Shown here in pieces: positions 20,125-33,900 of a stretch of DNA of 64,000 bases (positions are counted from its first letter, which is position 1; each line of letters starts with the position of its first letter). The DNA is taken from NCBI GenBank assembly GCA_022495995.1, contig JAFEMH010002437.1, positions 248,001 to 312,000 of the forward strand, in the 5' to 3' direction. A program made the position numbers and the translations under genes. This DNA is from Adenophora triphylla var. japonica. Its lineage: Eukaryota > Streptophyta > Magnoliopsida > Asterales > Campanulaceae. The notes beneath the pieces were generated by a model. It was not told the origin of the DNA. It did not search any database and saw only the letters and a list, made by a program, of their open reading frames with translations.

Positions 20125-21354
20125 GTCCTCTAAACTTAACGTACCTGCCACTGTCCACTTTCCATCCTCATCATCTCTAGCTTTCATAGTATAGACTCTT
20201 CCTGTACGCTTTGAATTTGAGTCGTCCTTGTTGTCCTTACCCTTTTCCTTGTTCTCACGATCCTTTGTGAACCTCTCTTTAAGTGGTTCAGGGCAATCCT
20301 TAATTATATGCATGATCTTCCCACAGTCGAAACACGCCTTTAAGATTCTATAACAACGTTGGGTTTCATGATTATCCCCACACTCACGACACTTGGCACC
20401 ATCAGTACGTTGTGTCACCTGTTTCTTTGCCTGGCTTCCTGAATCCTTATTATTCTGAAAACTGGTTTGTCTGTCTCTCTTTTTATGCTTGTCATCCCAA
20501 TCTGCCTGCACTTCGATAAGACCTCTTTCCACTAGTAACGCCTTGTTTACTTCATCCTTATATGTCTTAAGCTCAAATGGTACCACACCCCTTTTGATCG
20601 CAGGCTTTAACCCCTCTTCAAACCTATGCACGCGATTTTCTTCAGTTGCCACATAAGTAGGGGCAAACTTGGTAAGACGTGCAAACTCAGCCTCATACTC
20701 AGACACCGTCTTGTCCTTCTGAACTAGCTTAATAAAGTCATTCTCTCTCTGAATTTGCTCACTCCTAGGAAAATACTTCTCATAAAAGGCCACCTTGAAA
20801 TCTTTCCAAGTAAACAAAAACTCGTCATTCTGATGTTTGCGCTTCTCCATAAGCCACCAATCATAAGCCCCCTCCTTCAACATGAAGGTGGCACACGACA
20901 CTTTGATACTCTTACGACAGCGCATTCCCTCAAATGTCTTTTCCATTTCTTGCACCCAATCCTCTGCTGCTATAGGTCTCCCAATACCACTAAAGGTTGC
21001 GCTAGTATGCTTTTTAAATTCTGCTAAATCACTACTCTGCCTAGGTGGAACACCACCAACACATTCTTCTTGAACTTCGCTATTCTTGGATTAATCCTGT
21101 AAGTGCTTGCAACAAGGGAACTAATTACACTTGGCGTCTTCTTGGTTCTTTGCAACTCCACGACCATTAGTCTCATTGGTTTGATTACCATCCTGAACAT
21201 TTTGGGTATTCCCAACCCCATGATTAGAACTATTCTCAGCTGAACCCTCATGGTTATCATTCTCAACATGATCCTCTTCTCTCACATCATTAGTCTGATT
21301 CTGTTGTCGACATCTCCAGTTTTGGATCCTTGCACTCACTCTTCTTTTCGCCAT
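20122..21354 (-). pseudogene. Ty3 gag (retrotrans_gag plus two zinc knuckles), N-terminus frameshifted
   Basis: The main frame (20955-20122, 277 codons) shows the retrotransposon gag helices (WKDFKVAFYEKYFP, YEAEFARLTKFAP) at about residues 49-95. Two zinc knuckles follow: a shortened CRECGDNHETQRC (about 188-200) and a canonical CFDCGKIMHIIKDC (CX2CX4HX4C). It ends VAGTLSLED and a stop, exactly at the usual start of protease. The upstream frames at 21354-21121 (MAKRRVSARIQNW, Asn/Gly-rich) and 21269-21024 are the gag N-terminus in shifted frames. Gag would package element RNA and could be supplied in trans by an intact relative. Confidence 0.85.
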
Positions 21355-21575
21355 TAACCTAAAATGGCAAAAGGGAAAATAGTCATAATTCCAAATAGAT
21401 AATCTTTTGATATGCTAAGAAATAAAACATCATAAACTTTCACAATTCGATAAAGCAACTAATCTTATCATAACAATCTACACTAAACACTCCAAGAATG
21501 CCACGGAGGTCAAACCTAAGGCTCAAATCAAACTTATCCTTACACATTCTAAATTCCCAAAGATCTAAAACAAAA

Positions 21576-21589
21576 GCTCTGATACCAAC
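21576..21589 (-). other. Primer-binding site of the TR-GAG-like element
   Basis: The element strand reads GTTGGTATCAGAGC next to the 5' LTR end GGGGTCGTTACA. It is a perfect match to the initiator tRNA-Met site TGGTATCAGAGC. Confidence 0.93.
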
Positions 21590-22853
21590 TGTAACGACCC
21601 CAAATTTTCACAACAATAATAATACTTAATTGATAATAAAATAACCTCCAACGGCTACTAAAACCATAATTCAAACACTAATCACGATTTGAAATAACTT
21701 AAATGCGGATAACGGTAACAATTTCAACGGCTAGTACAATCCACTAGCTCAACAAAATCCTTAAAGTCTTACAACTCTCAAATAACTGCAATAACTAACT
21801 AAAGAGACTAAAATGAAATAAACTAAACGATCCTTGAACTCCTTATGAAGTGCTCCCGAATCGTTTCACATTCTTCCTATATGAAATCTGGAAGAAAAGA
21901 AGATGAAAGGGTGAGCGAACAATGCCCAGTAAGTTCATATACAACCCCTCCGGTTACTAAGGAGGAGTTGACCTGAAGGAATATCAAACGAAACAAATTT
22001 CAAGTAACAACTGAAGACATAACAGAACACAAATTCGAAGTAGTTATTTACCAAATCTCAAACCAAATGTCTTTCAAAATCTCAACGGTTTCACAAACTG
22101 AGTTGACAAATATTTTGGAGTTTCAAATGATGATGAAATCGATTCAAATTGACTCGAATGATTTACTTAATTAAAACTGTCCCATACCAGTTTTAACTAA
22201 CTAAACCACTCACAGATTATAAGGAAATTCAAAGGACTGTTAAGCTGAACAAAGTTAACTCGAATGATCTAGTTATCTACAACCGTCTCATACCAGCCGT
22301 AGATAATCAAATCATTCACAGACATCATGATCACATAAGTGGTCCACTGACCTTATCAAACCAAAACCCCATAAAGGGAACAAAATGACTCCGTAGAGTC
22401 CTAAACAGTGTATCCGGAACACTCCACCACTAATTTGAAGCGGTGTACTAAGGTTGCCCGAAGGCCAAATATCAAATATACCCCGCCGAATCAGGTTGTC
22501 TAACTTAGCGATCATTGATGAAACAAAAATCATATCTTATCAAAACCCATTTTATACAGAATACGAACTTTCACAATAACAATAAATTCTGTATTTATGA
22601 AATCAAAAGAATGATTTAGCAAACGAATAACAAAAGATTAGCAAATAACGGTAAACGAGGGAGTCAAAACAAATACTGACGCGAGGTCAGCTATTACGTA
22701 TCAAAGGAACGTACATCGCCAAGAAATATGCGAAAGCCTAAATAATGAAACGGAGCGAAAATCAATTAACTTAAAGATGTATAATCCCTAACCTTAATAA
22801 TTACAGTTAAATGCGGCTCCTACCAGTGAACCTACTGCCTCCCACAATCTAGC

Positions 22854-22920
<67 letters not shown>

Positions 22921-23230
22921 TAACCAAATTAGAAACAATTACACTTTATCCTAATACATACTTTCAAAAGTGTAAATAATAATAGTAGTCCAACTTTGAT
23001 GATTCCTCATCCCCACACGTCACAATCATAGCAAAAGTCACAAGTCTTTCTTTCTACTAGGTCCCTTCCTATTTGCGAGTAAGTCCATCAATATATACAT
23101 ACATATATATACTGTCACAATCACACACTCACAATTCAAGTATTTCTCTTTCATCTAGGTTCCTACTTAACTTGCAAAGTGATCCTTCCTCTTACACTTT
23201 CTTTCTTCCTTATTTATATATACAGGTACC

Positions 23231-23296
<66 letters not shown>

Positions 23297-23738
23297 CTAT
23301 GGGACAATATAACTATGTAACATTGAGAAACAACCACATCTTACCTTTCTATGATTCTCCTTCGTGACTCCTCTTTCTCAGGCACTTTCTCTTTCTCGGC
23401 TCTCTCTCTCTCTTCACGGTAGCCTATATGCCGCCTCCCTCTCTCTCTATTTTCTTTGCGCCGCCCCTCTCACTGCCCGTTCTCTCTCTCCAATCGGTTC
23501 CTCTTTATTTTCTTTTCACAACTAAAAATAATAAGAGGCCCTAAGTTTAGGAAGGTTCATATTTATAGATGGGTTCTAACCCTAAGCCCAAAAAGGTAAA
23601 TCAAGATTAGTAAACTAAGCCCAATAATTCTAGTCCATTTAGAAAAGATAAACCCAATTAATTAATCAAATAACCTAACTAATCAATTCAGAAAATAATA
23701 TTTAATAAATAAAATAAGTAAATATTAGAATTATTACA
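21590..23738 (-). repeat. 5' LTR of the TR-GAG-like element
   Basis: 2149 bp. It contains an expanded (AAT)n microsatellite at about 22852-22920 and (AT)n at about 23233-23294, both much longer than in the other LTR. Hairpins with the shared loop are at 22167-22200 and 22273-22306; one base of the second loop differs (TCTCATAC on plus). Confidence 0.93.
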
Positions 23739-23958
23739 CACACCCTCTGAAATATTTTCACCTACTTTAAAATACTACAATATAGATTTTAGACATTATA
23801 TTCTATTTATGCACTTTGTTCATTCATTTTACCCGCACACAATCTCAACCTTCCTTCTGACTGCTTTTTTTAATGCCCAAATCCATGATAATATACTCCT
23901 AGTCACCTACTAAAGTAGTGCTCCATACACTAATGATTACTCCCTCTGCCCCGATTAA

Positions 23959-24372
23959 GAGCATTTGCAGCGACTTATGTTAAAGTCAGCTGATTTGGCA
24001 AATCATGACATTTCCCAACAATGACTTTGCAAAAGTCAATGATATTTGTAAATTTTGGTTCAGCAGATGCCGTGGTTCACGGCTTGGGATGATTTTTTTT
24101 TTTTTATCAATTAGAGAGTGACACATGTCATATTTTTGTGAAATTAATTTTTTTTTTTTACAAAAATTGCAATCAACATATAAAAAATAATAACAATACA
24201 AAAATATTGAAAAACTATCATTATTAATAAAAAGTAGGAGAGAGAAACTGATAACTTTTGTCATGAATAGAGATAAAATTGTTTGGAGTTGTGTTTTTGA
24301 TGACTGCTAACGTAAAGCTGAGGTGGAGGAGAGAGAGGGATGGGAATGAAGTTTTTTTGGATGAAGATGCTC
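23959..24372. mobile_element. Tourist-like (PIF/Harbinger) MITE, TSD TAA
   Basis: 414 bp flanked by TAA (23956-23958 and 24373-24375). The ends GAGCATTTGCAGCG and GAGCATCTTCATCC (inward from the right) form the inverted repeat. No transposase frame is present. Confidence 0.75.
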
Positions 24373-24455
24373 TAAAAAGCTAGATTGTTCCAACCGAATA
24401 ATTTTAAATTTTAAAATGAAAACTTTTTATCACTTCATTATAACTTTATTATATA

Positions 24456-24686
24456 CTCCCTCCGTCCAGTTACATACTTCACACTTTTTATTTTGGGTGT
24501 TCAATTACCTACTTCACACTTTGTTTCCTACATTATTTTAATACTCACAACACCATTATAATTTACTATTCCCTCCACTCATTCTCTCTCCTATTTTACT
24601 TTTACACTCACAACATTATATCATTATTTTTTTTCTTAATCCACACGTAAACAGTAACTGTGAAACATGTACTTGAACGGAGGGAG
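24456..24686. mobile_element. Stowaway MITE, TSD TA
   Basis: 231 bp. Left end CTCCCTCCGTCCAGTTACAT; right end read inward CTCCCTCCGTTCAAGTACAT. TA lies at 24454-24455 and 24687-24688. Confidence 0.88.
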
Positions 24687-24894
24687 TATAGATCATCCAT
24701 ATTATACTTACAATAACAATTATTTATTAGCTATTTCTTACCCAATGAAATGCAACCGAGTATGATACAAGGGGATTCGAGAATGAAATTAGATGTGTTC
24801 CACACACTATCTATTCTTAAGACACATCATTTTTTTTTTAATTTTTCTTTAATTTTTAAATTTATTTTTTTAACCATAGGCTGGACAGAGGGAG

Positions 24895-24902
24895 TATATA
24901 AT
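24895..24902 (+). promoter_or_regulatory. Candidate TATA box of the hydrolase-like gene
   Basis: TATATAAT begins exactly at the TA target duplication of the upstream Stowaway and lies 97 bp before the ATG at 24992. The motif and spacing fit a core promoter, but no transcription start is visible. Confidence 0.4.
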
Positions 24903-24991
24903 TCCCAGTTATGAATAGTCGCAGGACTTTAAAAAGGGGGCTAAAATTCGCAAAAAGAGAACGAGGGATATTCAATTCAATTCAATTCAAA

Positions 24992-27900
24992 ATGCGAAGC
25001 TTGTTCCGGATTTCGGCTCTACTGCGAAGCATTCGTTGTTACGAATTCGTAGCTCAACACAGACGAACCATTTCATCGTTGCCCAGCAATCAATTAGTTG
25101 ATGATCTTGAAAGCGGGGTAATTAATTTTAATCCAATATCTCGCATAATCTTCTCTTGTTTGTGTTTTCTCTCAAATTTTTACTAATTATTTTGATTTTC
25201 GATGATTTTGATTAGGTATTGGTTGAAGGCGGAACTACTTCAAGAACAGCAATTCTTAACAGACCCTCTAATCTCAATGCATTCAATACTTCCATGGTTT
25301 ATATCTTTCACTATGTTTTTTATTTTGTGTGTGCTCAATTGTGCGTATGCTTTATATGTGTGCTTAGTTGTGACCAGGGATCGTAATAGGAGCTAGGAAC
25401 GGAACATACTGGTACTGTACTTTACTGTTTCTGGGGTTTCCACGTTTTTAGATATACTCTGTCCGTCCCATTCGAAACTATACATATTTCCTCCGTCTCG
25501 TTAGAAACTACACGCTCCCAACAACAACAACAACATTACTCCCGCCTACGGTGGGGTAAGGGGGTCGGATATACGCAACTTTGCCCCTGTATTAAAGCAC
25601 AAAGAGTCTGTTTCCGGATGACCCATGTTGAAAATTGCGTTGAAAGTTGCATGGACTGACTGTTGCTTCATAACAAAGAAGCGCACAGAGTTTAGCGAGC
25701 CATTTTGCTTTATTCCACCATATTACCAAGCCAAAAAATAGGGAGTCTTTGGCTCCATCGAAATGATGGAAATATGAAATTTTATACTCTCTGTCCCAAT
25801 ATGAATGTAAAAAAAAATCAAATTTACTTTAGTAATACTTTTTTATTCAATGAGACCACTTGTGATATTGACAACAACTATCCACTTACCATTTCCTACC
25901 CCACTTTTTCTCTTACCTCATTTTTCATACTCACAACACATATTCCACTACCAATATTATAACACTTTTTTTAATCCCCATGCCGAACCCAATGTGTAGT
26001 TTCAAATGGGACAAAGGGACTAGAGACCAGAGAGTATATTTTAAATGTGCTTTCAAAAAATAATAGAGTGAAAGACCATTTATCAAATGGAGGATTTGAT
26101 TCTTGAGTATCTTTCAAAATAAATTGTTTAAACAAATTAATAACATCACCCTATTTTTGACTGCCTTCAGTTTCATACAATAAAAAATTATTTATTTATT
26201 ACATAAGAGAACAAGATTTTTTTATTTATTTTTGTTCTTTTTCCTCGTAAGTAGTCACCATACGTAATTGTTCGAAATTTCAGAACATCCTGCTCCTGTT
26301 GTTCAAAGTACCAAGGTTGAGTAGACACACAACTGTTTTACCATTGAGAAATAGATGTATACTTAAGGTGTGAGCTTCTTGGATATTCAATTGTGGTGTA
26401 AATTACTAGGAATTTTGCTTGCTAACAACTTTAAGTAGGCTGTTTATTTTCATATTGAGTGACCTAGTTGACTTAAATATTCCCAATCAATTTATCTATT
26501 CTCACACCAATAAAGAGTTTAGGAAACAACAGACTGTATTAAGACTTGTCAGCCTAAAAGCTTACATTGTCCAAGAGGCCCCAATTAAACAGGTGAAAGA
26601 TTTAGGTGAAACAGAACATATTTTGCCTCTTACAGTTGTCGTGAGACAGAATATACCAGCTGAAGCACATATGGAATTTCTAACTGGATATGCTTATGTG
26701 TGGTGTATGCACTTCTACCTGGCTATTACCATTGCAATTCTTTGATATGTTTGCATAATACCCATTTCTCAAACTACTAATTGTAAGCTATAATTATTTG
26801 ATTGACTCGGTTCTTTTATATATGTGCTTGTGCTGCCATTAATCAACTGAAATTATCTCCGTCAGTGTGAGCGTATGTGTGAATATATTTCTATATGCTT
26901 GTCTATCCTATTCATGCATCTATTTAGTTTGTGAATGTAACAACTTAGATTTTTTTAATACCCATTTCCTTAACTTTGTCACATTATCATATTTCCTAAA
27001 CTTCCTACTTGATGACATTTGATTCTTTGATTAGTACATTTACATGTGTATAAAAAAAATCTTCCATTGGCTCTACATTTTCTTCTTCCTGTTTGCATGT
27101 TGTGTATGTGAGCATATGTGCATTTACGGTGTGCTTTCACCTGGCTATCTTTCCTCTTCCTCCATGTACTGATGTGTAATTGCAATTCAGTGAATTGCTT
27201 AATCAATACATGTTTCTTGAAACATCCTATTCATTAATTCTGTAAGTGACCCAATATATAAACACAAAAAGAGTTCTTGAATTGGCTTAATTGTAATGTG
27301 GCATTTATCTGCTGAGCACTTCACGGTTACGATGTTATTGATTTTCATTGGTCTGCAGCTGCTTGTGATGTTTAATTAACATTCATTATGCAAGTCAGGT
27401 CTCTCAATTGGTTTCTTTCTATTATTTTATCAGTATCCATAGTTGTGAAAAAATGGTCATTATTGGTGCTCTTTAGGCATATAGGCTGCAAAAGCTGTAT
27501 AAAAGTTGGGAAGAAAACCGTGACGTTGGTTTTGTGGTAATGAAGGTAACTTTCTTAAATGGTCCCCATTTTGGTTCTCCACGCTTTTCTTTTTTACAAT
27601 AAGACATTTGTGTTTCAGTATTCTACATCTACTTTCTTATACAAAGCTACTCATGCATAGTTCTGAACTTTTTGAAGGGCAGTGGCAGGGCATTTTGTGC
27701 TGGAGGGGATATTATTGCTGTCTTTAACATGATTAACAAAGGTAGAACATGGGATCACTTTTTCCGGTTGTAAATGCAAAGTGTTTTCCCTGTATATATT
27801 ATTGATTCATTTCGATTTTAAGATGGTTGATACTTAAAAGAAATTAAGAAAAAAAGTAAAGGTTAAGTACAGAGAATTTAGAGGTGGAATCAGTTACATG

Positions 27901-30900
27901 TGTATCTCCCCCGTTTTATATCCTGTCAAGTAGTGGATGTATTGAGAACATTCCCTATGTTTTCCAGAAGTACATAAATCTATGATTAATTCAACATTTA
28001 GTTACTTAGATGTGCTGATGCATTCACAGTGATTACTGTATCTGGGACTTTTTGTTAACCTACTTGAAGTACGTCCATCATACGATCACTCACCTTCTGT
28101 CCTTTTGAACTGTTGTCAGAACCACATGGTATAGGAAGGATGTGTTTCTAAGCTGGTTCATCTTTCTTAAAAGCACTCTGCTGTTGAGCATTACCTACCC
28201 TGGCAGTGTCTTCGGGCAAGAACTGATGAAATGTTGACCCTTAAACATGATTGGAATTTTGATAATACGTAAATGTAACAATATCACATTGTGAATATAA
28301 AATAGACCTGAGCCACACAAAATGTCAAAATTATGAATTCAAGTGTCGAGCCACCTTTGCTTATCTACTTTATTGGTTCCGAATTTGATGAAGAGCGGAG
28401 CTTAAAGAAGCGCACCCCTATCAGAGCGCTGGCCAGGGAACCGTAACTTATCTTTAGTTTTGAAAATGATTGCATATAGATACCCTCCATTTCCCACTTT
28501 GTCTTCTGCTATCTCCATAGCTCCAATTTCCACTTTCTCATATGATACCTCCATATACATTTTTTTGTTTACTCGACCATTTCCAAATTCTAATTAAAGA
28601 TTGGAACCATAAACGTAGATCTCTTATTCCACCAGTCAGGAAGTGTAATGTTATTAGTATCACCCAGGCTAGAAGTTGGGGAAGACCAAAACTGGTATGG
28701 GCATCAGTAATAAACTGGTATTAGTATCACCCGTCAGGAAGTGTAATGGTATTGTTTACTACTTGAGCATTTCCAAAATGAACGAGTGGAACCATACATG
28801 TAGATTGATTATGCGTTATCTTAATCTTATTGTCATGTTAATAATGCGAAGATTCCATGTTACACACAAATGCTAGATGCTTTCGTGTACCTTATAATGT
28901 AATTGTGATTTTATTTACTTTTAGGTTATCTTTAATTTCGTATATATTATTATCTTCCTCCATACAGTCAAGTAAGCTGTACTTGATCACATGCAGGGTG
29001 CCTTGAAGAGGGCAAAGAATTCTTTTGGGCAGCATACAATTTTATATACCTATTAGGTACCTATATGAAGCCAAATGTGAGTAAGCTTTACTTTGTGGCC
29101 TGGAGGGTTACAGCAGAATTCCTTTTGATCTTGACATTCTTTGTTATACTATTACTATGTGTAACTATTGAGATCAAAATGCGCTTTTCTACACGTTCTC
29201 TTTCTTACTTGCAAGTCCCAGAAAAGCTGGTGGGGTAGTTCTTGAAAATCGATCTCTATAAAGCGGTCTGTCATATCTCCATACTGTACCATAAAGAAGG
29301 AGAAGGTTTACTAGCATTAAAAGCAGTGCATTTGATGAAGTTGTTATAGGAAAGGATTGAAACAGGAATGTAAATGCAAAAAAGGAAGCGCGGCACTTCA
29401 AAATGGTTCAAGTCTCAATCCTTTTTGAGCAAATGTTTCACCTGCAATCTTCTTCATATACCCATAGGACAAGCTGTAGAAGTGTGGATTTAAGCTTTAA
29501 ATACTTCAAATATTTCAACGCTACTGGTTGATGATTTATCATTCATATAAACTTGCTTTACATACGATAGGTGAAACATGTGACTGAAATGTACATTTCT
29601 CTTTTTTTAACCAACCAGTTTAGCAAGTTACCAATGGTGGATTATTTCAGGTTTCAAACTCTTAGTAGAGCTCTTTTAATAGCCGCTGAATTAACTGAAG
29701 CACTTCAGGTTATATATGGTCTTGATGCAAGAAAAATATAAATTACGACTTTAAAAAAGTCGTACAAATCATCACTCGTGTATGTGCAGAAAATTAGTAA
29801 CCGTTTGACATTTCTTTGGAATTTAGGATTTTAAGAAGTAAACAATGGTAGTCAAGCCAACACTTTTTTTGTTTTTCCAGAAACAATGTGCGTTTATAAC
29901 ATCCCTGATCGTCACATTTCTATAAAAATTCTTCAGGATTTTGTCTTCAAATCTTAATACATAAAGCTAACTGACATAATGAGATTTCGTATTCTGTAGG
30001 TTTGAATTATGTCTCCCTTCGATTATGGTGTTTCCCCCCTTCAAATGTAACAGCATATGTATTAGCTTACACTATTTCTTTCTAGTAACAGTAAACAGAT
30101 TCTCTGCTTCTTGTTGTTCAGCGCATGAAACCAACAAATATATTGGGAACTTCCAGCCAACTGATTTCTTATATTTGCAAAATTTCCTTTCTTCACTGAG
30201 AAGTGATTATTGTGACTGACTCATTACCTTTAAATACATTTAAAAACAGTACTGCTTATATCTCCATACAGGTGGCTATCTTAAATGGGATTACAATGGG
30301 TGGTGGAGCTGGCATTTCAGTTCCAAGTTTATTCCGGGTTGCAACCGATAAAACTGTAAGTACATTAACTTTAAGGCTACTTTTGGTATAAGAAATCACG
30401 CGCATGGAATGGGGCTCATGCTAGCACATTTCATGATTGTTTTTGTAATCAATGATGGAAATCTCATTCCATGTTCAAGGAATTCCATGTGGAATGCTCG
30501 TTCAAGGAAATAGCTAGAATGATGTTTCCATCTCTTAATGCATGGGTTAGCCTTTCTTGATAGCATAGAAAGTTTGTGAAGAAACTTTCCATCTCCTTTA
30601 TAGATCATATACATTATATACATTCTAATATTAAAACTGTTTCCGTTCTAGCTTCCTTACCAAACGAGCCCTAAATATCCTTTTTTTTTTGCTTGTCCCT
30701 TCACGTTTTTCCAACGTAATTCTACTTTCTTCTGTTGTTTGAGAAAATTATTGAAGTGTCCTGCAAATTCATTGCCAGTTGCACTCACCATATGCAATTA
30801 TGAATTTTATCTTTAAGTAGTGGAAGCCTCCTGATACACATCTTCTACTTTGATTTTTAAGCTTAGCTAAAAAAAGGTTGTAACTCTCATAGAATTTGAT

Positions 30901-33900
30901 TACATTAATCAATATATAGCACAAATGAAGTGGCAAATTTGTTTTCATCAAAGGAGTTGGTGGGGAGACATAGGCGGTTGCATTCTAAAAGTAGGTCATT
31001 CCTTTTGTTTCCTTTTTTTTATTATTTTGAAAAAATATTTTTTCTTTTACTTTCAAGAAAAAACAATTTGATTGTCTAGACAGGTTGTATCCTAAGTGCC
31101 ATAATATTATTTTTATCGTTAGGTTGGATTGATGTTGGAGTCGATCTTATGAAAAACCAGTTTTTTTTTAGCAATAGGAAAAACGGGTTTCTCGTAAGTG
31201 CGAGTGCTAGTATTATAAAGTGCCAGATTACTGGCACTTTATAATACTAGCACTTTATAATACTAGCACAGGCACTTTGGAAAAATGCATTGTAAAATGT
31301 CAGTGTTAGTGTTTAATAGTGTCTGTGTGTGTTTTAAAGAATGCCGGTATATGCCTTAAAGAGTGCCAGTTATAGTGTGCCTCGGTGATAGTATTAAAAG
31401 GTGACAGTGCTAATGTTGAAAAATACTAGAGTGTTTTATTAAGTTCTGATTATTTACTAAAATGCTCCCACGCATTTTAAAAGAGCTTTAGTGGTAGTGT
31501 TAAAAAGAGTGACCGGTGCTAGTGTTGAAAAGTGGCAGCACATTTTAGTTAGTTCCGGATATTTACAAAATTGCCACTGCATTTTCATACGTTTTTTTTT
31601 TCGAAAATCTTAGGAAAAACTGTTTTTTACAAGATTTTGGCTTGCTGTTAAATATTGTGTTAATTAATATTGGCTAATGAGGGCTAGGAATACTGGATGA
31701 GAGCGTAAGCAAGTAGCTATGAAGAGGTGATAGGGCTCTGGTCGCAGTGAATAGAGAGAAAAAGTGAGGACGGAATGCTTTTCCAGCTTTCATGAGTGGG
31801 ATAAGATCTCAATATATATTTTAGGGAGGCGTGACCTGTCATGAGCAGAAAAAATTAGGAGAATCCTTAGTTTCAGTCCCTTCGGGGACGTCCGTTAAAA
31901 TTGGATGATACAGAGAATCTTTAGAGTCGATGCAGAAGTTGCACCATGCCTGGCTAATGACTGTTCTCTAGTCATGCAAGGAACTAAGAAGTTGCATTGG
32001 CATGCTGGTAGGATATATGATATATAATGCTTAGTAATGCTAATTATTGGTGGTATGAATGTAATGATATAAGGGACATTGGAGAGGCTCCATTGGTTGT
32101 AATTGCGTTTGAGCCTTTGACACGTGGCCCTTGCTTTGAGCATTGCTACCAGTTAGCTATATAAATGGTTAGAAATCCAGCTTTTATTTGTTTGTAGAAA
32201 AGCAAATGGAGAAGTTTGCACATTGAATTGGTCGAGAAACCGTGTCAGTTCAGCTTGGTTCTATGGAATTTTTTCTTTCCTTATCTTTTTCTTACATTTC
32301 ATTTACTTTCCGACACAAAGTGATAAAAGAGCTGTAATAGTTTGGAGTGTGTGAAGATCTGAAGCATAGAGATGGAAGAGAATGTGGAGATGGAATGAAA
32401 ACAGACTTGGGCAATATTTAGATGAAACAGGAACGGGTAAGAGAGATTGAGAAAATAAGAGGGGAGAGAGAGAAGGAGAGGAGAGGTCTTGAGAGTGTAG
32501 ATGGAGCAGGCTGGAGAGAGAGAGAGTATGAGATTTATGCTTGTTGACTGGTTGGTCTTTACTGCACACTTTGTCTTGGTGAATCTAACGTTCATACTAA
32601 TGAGAGAAAAAAAAAAGCATGTGTGACTAAGTACTATATGTGGAGCAGAGGAGTTGTTTTAAGTTTTCTTATGCTGCTTGGTTCCGTCACGGTGTGTTGT
32701 CAACTTGATGTGATGGATCTGCTGTCCAAAATTTGTTTGGTTTGGCTGAACACACTAAACTGTACACAAACAATTTTTTCTTTCTTTCCGAAATCTATAC
32801 TGAATAACAGTCAACATCTTAGAAAAACCTGAAGTGATGTTTGGCAGTTTGGATTGACATCTTTGCCTGTGTCTTTTGGAAATTGCATGTAGCCTATAGG
32901 TTTTCCCTTAGGAACTTGCACGTACTTAAAGTATTTGAGAAGTCTTATTAGGCGTTTGATTAGATGCATGGGATCACTTAGTCGCTAATGAGGTAGGGGT
33001 TTCTGGGGAGTGTATATGAAAGCAGCATCACCTTTAGTCTGGAGTTACAGAAGGTAGCAATCTAAAAATGTATCCTTGACAATATCTCTGTCTCTTTCCT
33101 TTTTCTGGTGGTAGTCTAGTACAGGAACTTTTGTGATGCTACATTCTTTCCATATATTCAAGTATATTTTACCAATTGGAATATGAAGTCATTTTCTCCT
33201 ATTCTACTGCAGGTTTTTGCTACACCTGAAACATTAATTGGTTTCCATCCTGATGCTGGAGCTTCCTTCCATCTCTCTCATCTCCCTGGTTATTTAGGTT
33301 CGGTCTTCTATGCTCTCCTTTAGAAAATCAAACACACCATCTTGCTTATATCTGGATTTCTGCTCAAAATTCTTCTCTTGATATCCTTCATGGAATCAGT
33401 CACTTTCTTATTTATTTTTAGTCTTCCTTGTTCCTCTATGAATGCATAGTTGTGGGGGACTAGGGCTAGGGCAATTCACTACGTTCCTGATTGATTCTAC
33501 GCTGGAGCATATTTAATGTAGAAATTTTTTCACATTTAAGCTGATTTGACTGCCATTCGTAGCTACTAGAATTGACCCGTCTCTCTATGATCTCAGTAAA
33601 TCAGAATGCTTTTGCAGCTTTCTGGAAATAAGACAAAAGGTTGAATATGTTTGAAGCAAGTTTTCCTCATTTTGTGTTTTTATTTAAATTTCTACAAAAT
33701 TATCTCAATTTTTTTCATTTCTGATAACACGACATTTCATTTGTTCCCTTTATTTATTTATTTATTTATTTATTTATTTCGGCTTTGGCTTCTTCTTTGG
33801 CACTTTAGCAAGTGTTCCCTTTTTTTTTTCCTTTCAGACTTCTTTAATTAGCTATGATAGTTTCATGTAATTACTTGTTTACCCTTGGTCTTTTGACATA

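Larger units (their letters stand above)
18009..23738 (-). mobile_element. TR-GAG-like Ty3 element: two LTRs, gag, no pol; TSD CACAC
   Basis: A complete 5.73-kb element in minus orientation with the duplication CACAC at 18004-18008 and 23739-23743. Element order: 5' LTR (23738-21590), PBS, 1.49-kb internal region with gag only, polypurine tract, 3' LTR (20099-18009). The gag frame stops where protease would begin, and the polypurine tract follows within about 20 bp, so pol is absent rather than decayed. This matches the TR-GAG class of non-autonomous plant LTR elements. The CTTTTAAGGGGG tract and LTR ends suggest a Tekay/Del chromovirus relative (inference). Confidence 0.93.
23940..24894. mobile_element. 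Stowaway-like MITE carrying two younger MITEs
   Basis: It is flanked by TA (23938-23939 and 24895-24896). Ends are CTCCCTCTGCCCCGA and, read inward, CTCCCTCTGTCCAGCC. It is interrupted by a PIF/Harbinger-type MITE (23959-24372) and a Stowaway (24456-24686). Its right TA duplication is part of the TATATAAT motif in front of the hydrolase-like gene. Confidence 0.75.

Noticed and set aside
26419..26745. 108-codon open frame in hydrolase-like intron 2
   Set aside because: No domain, no conserved splice context, and the flanking exons join in frame without it.
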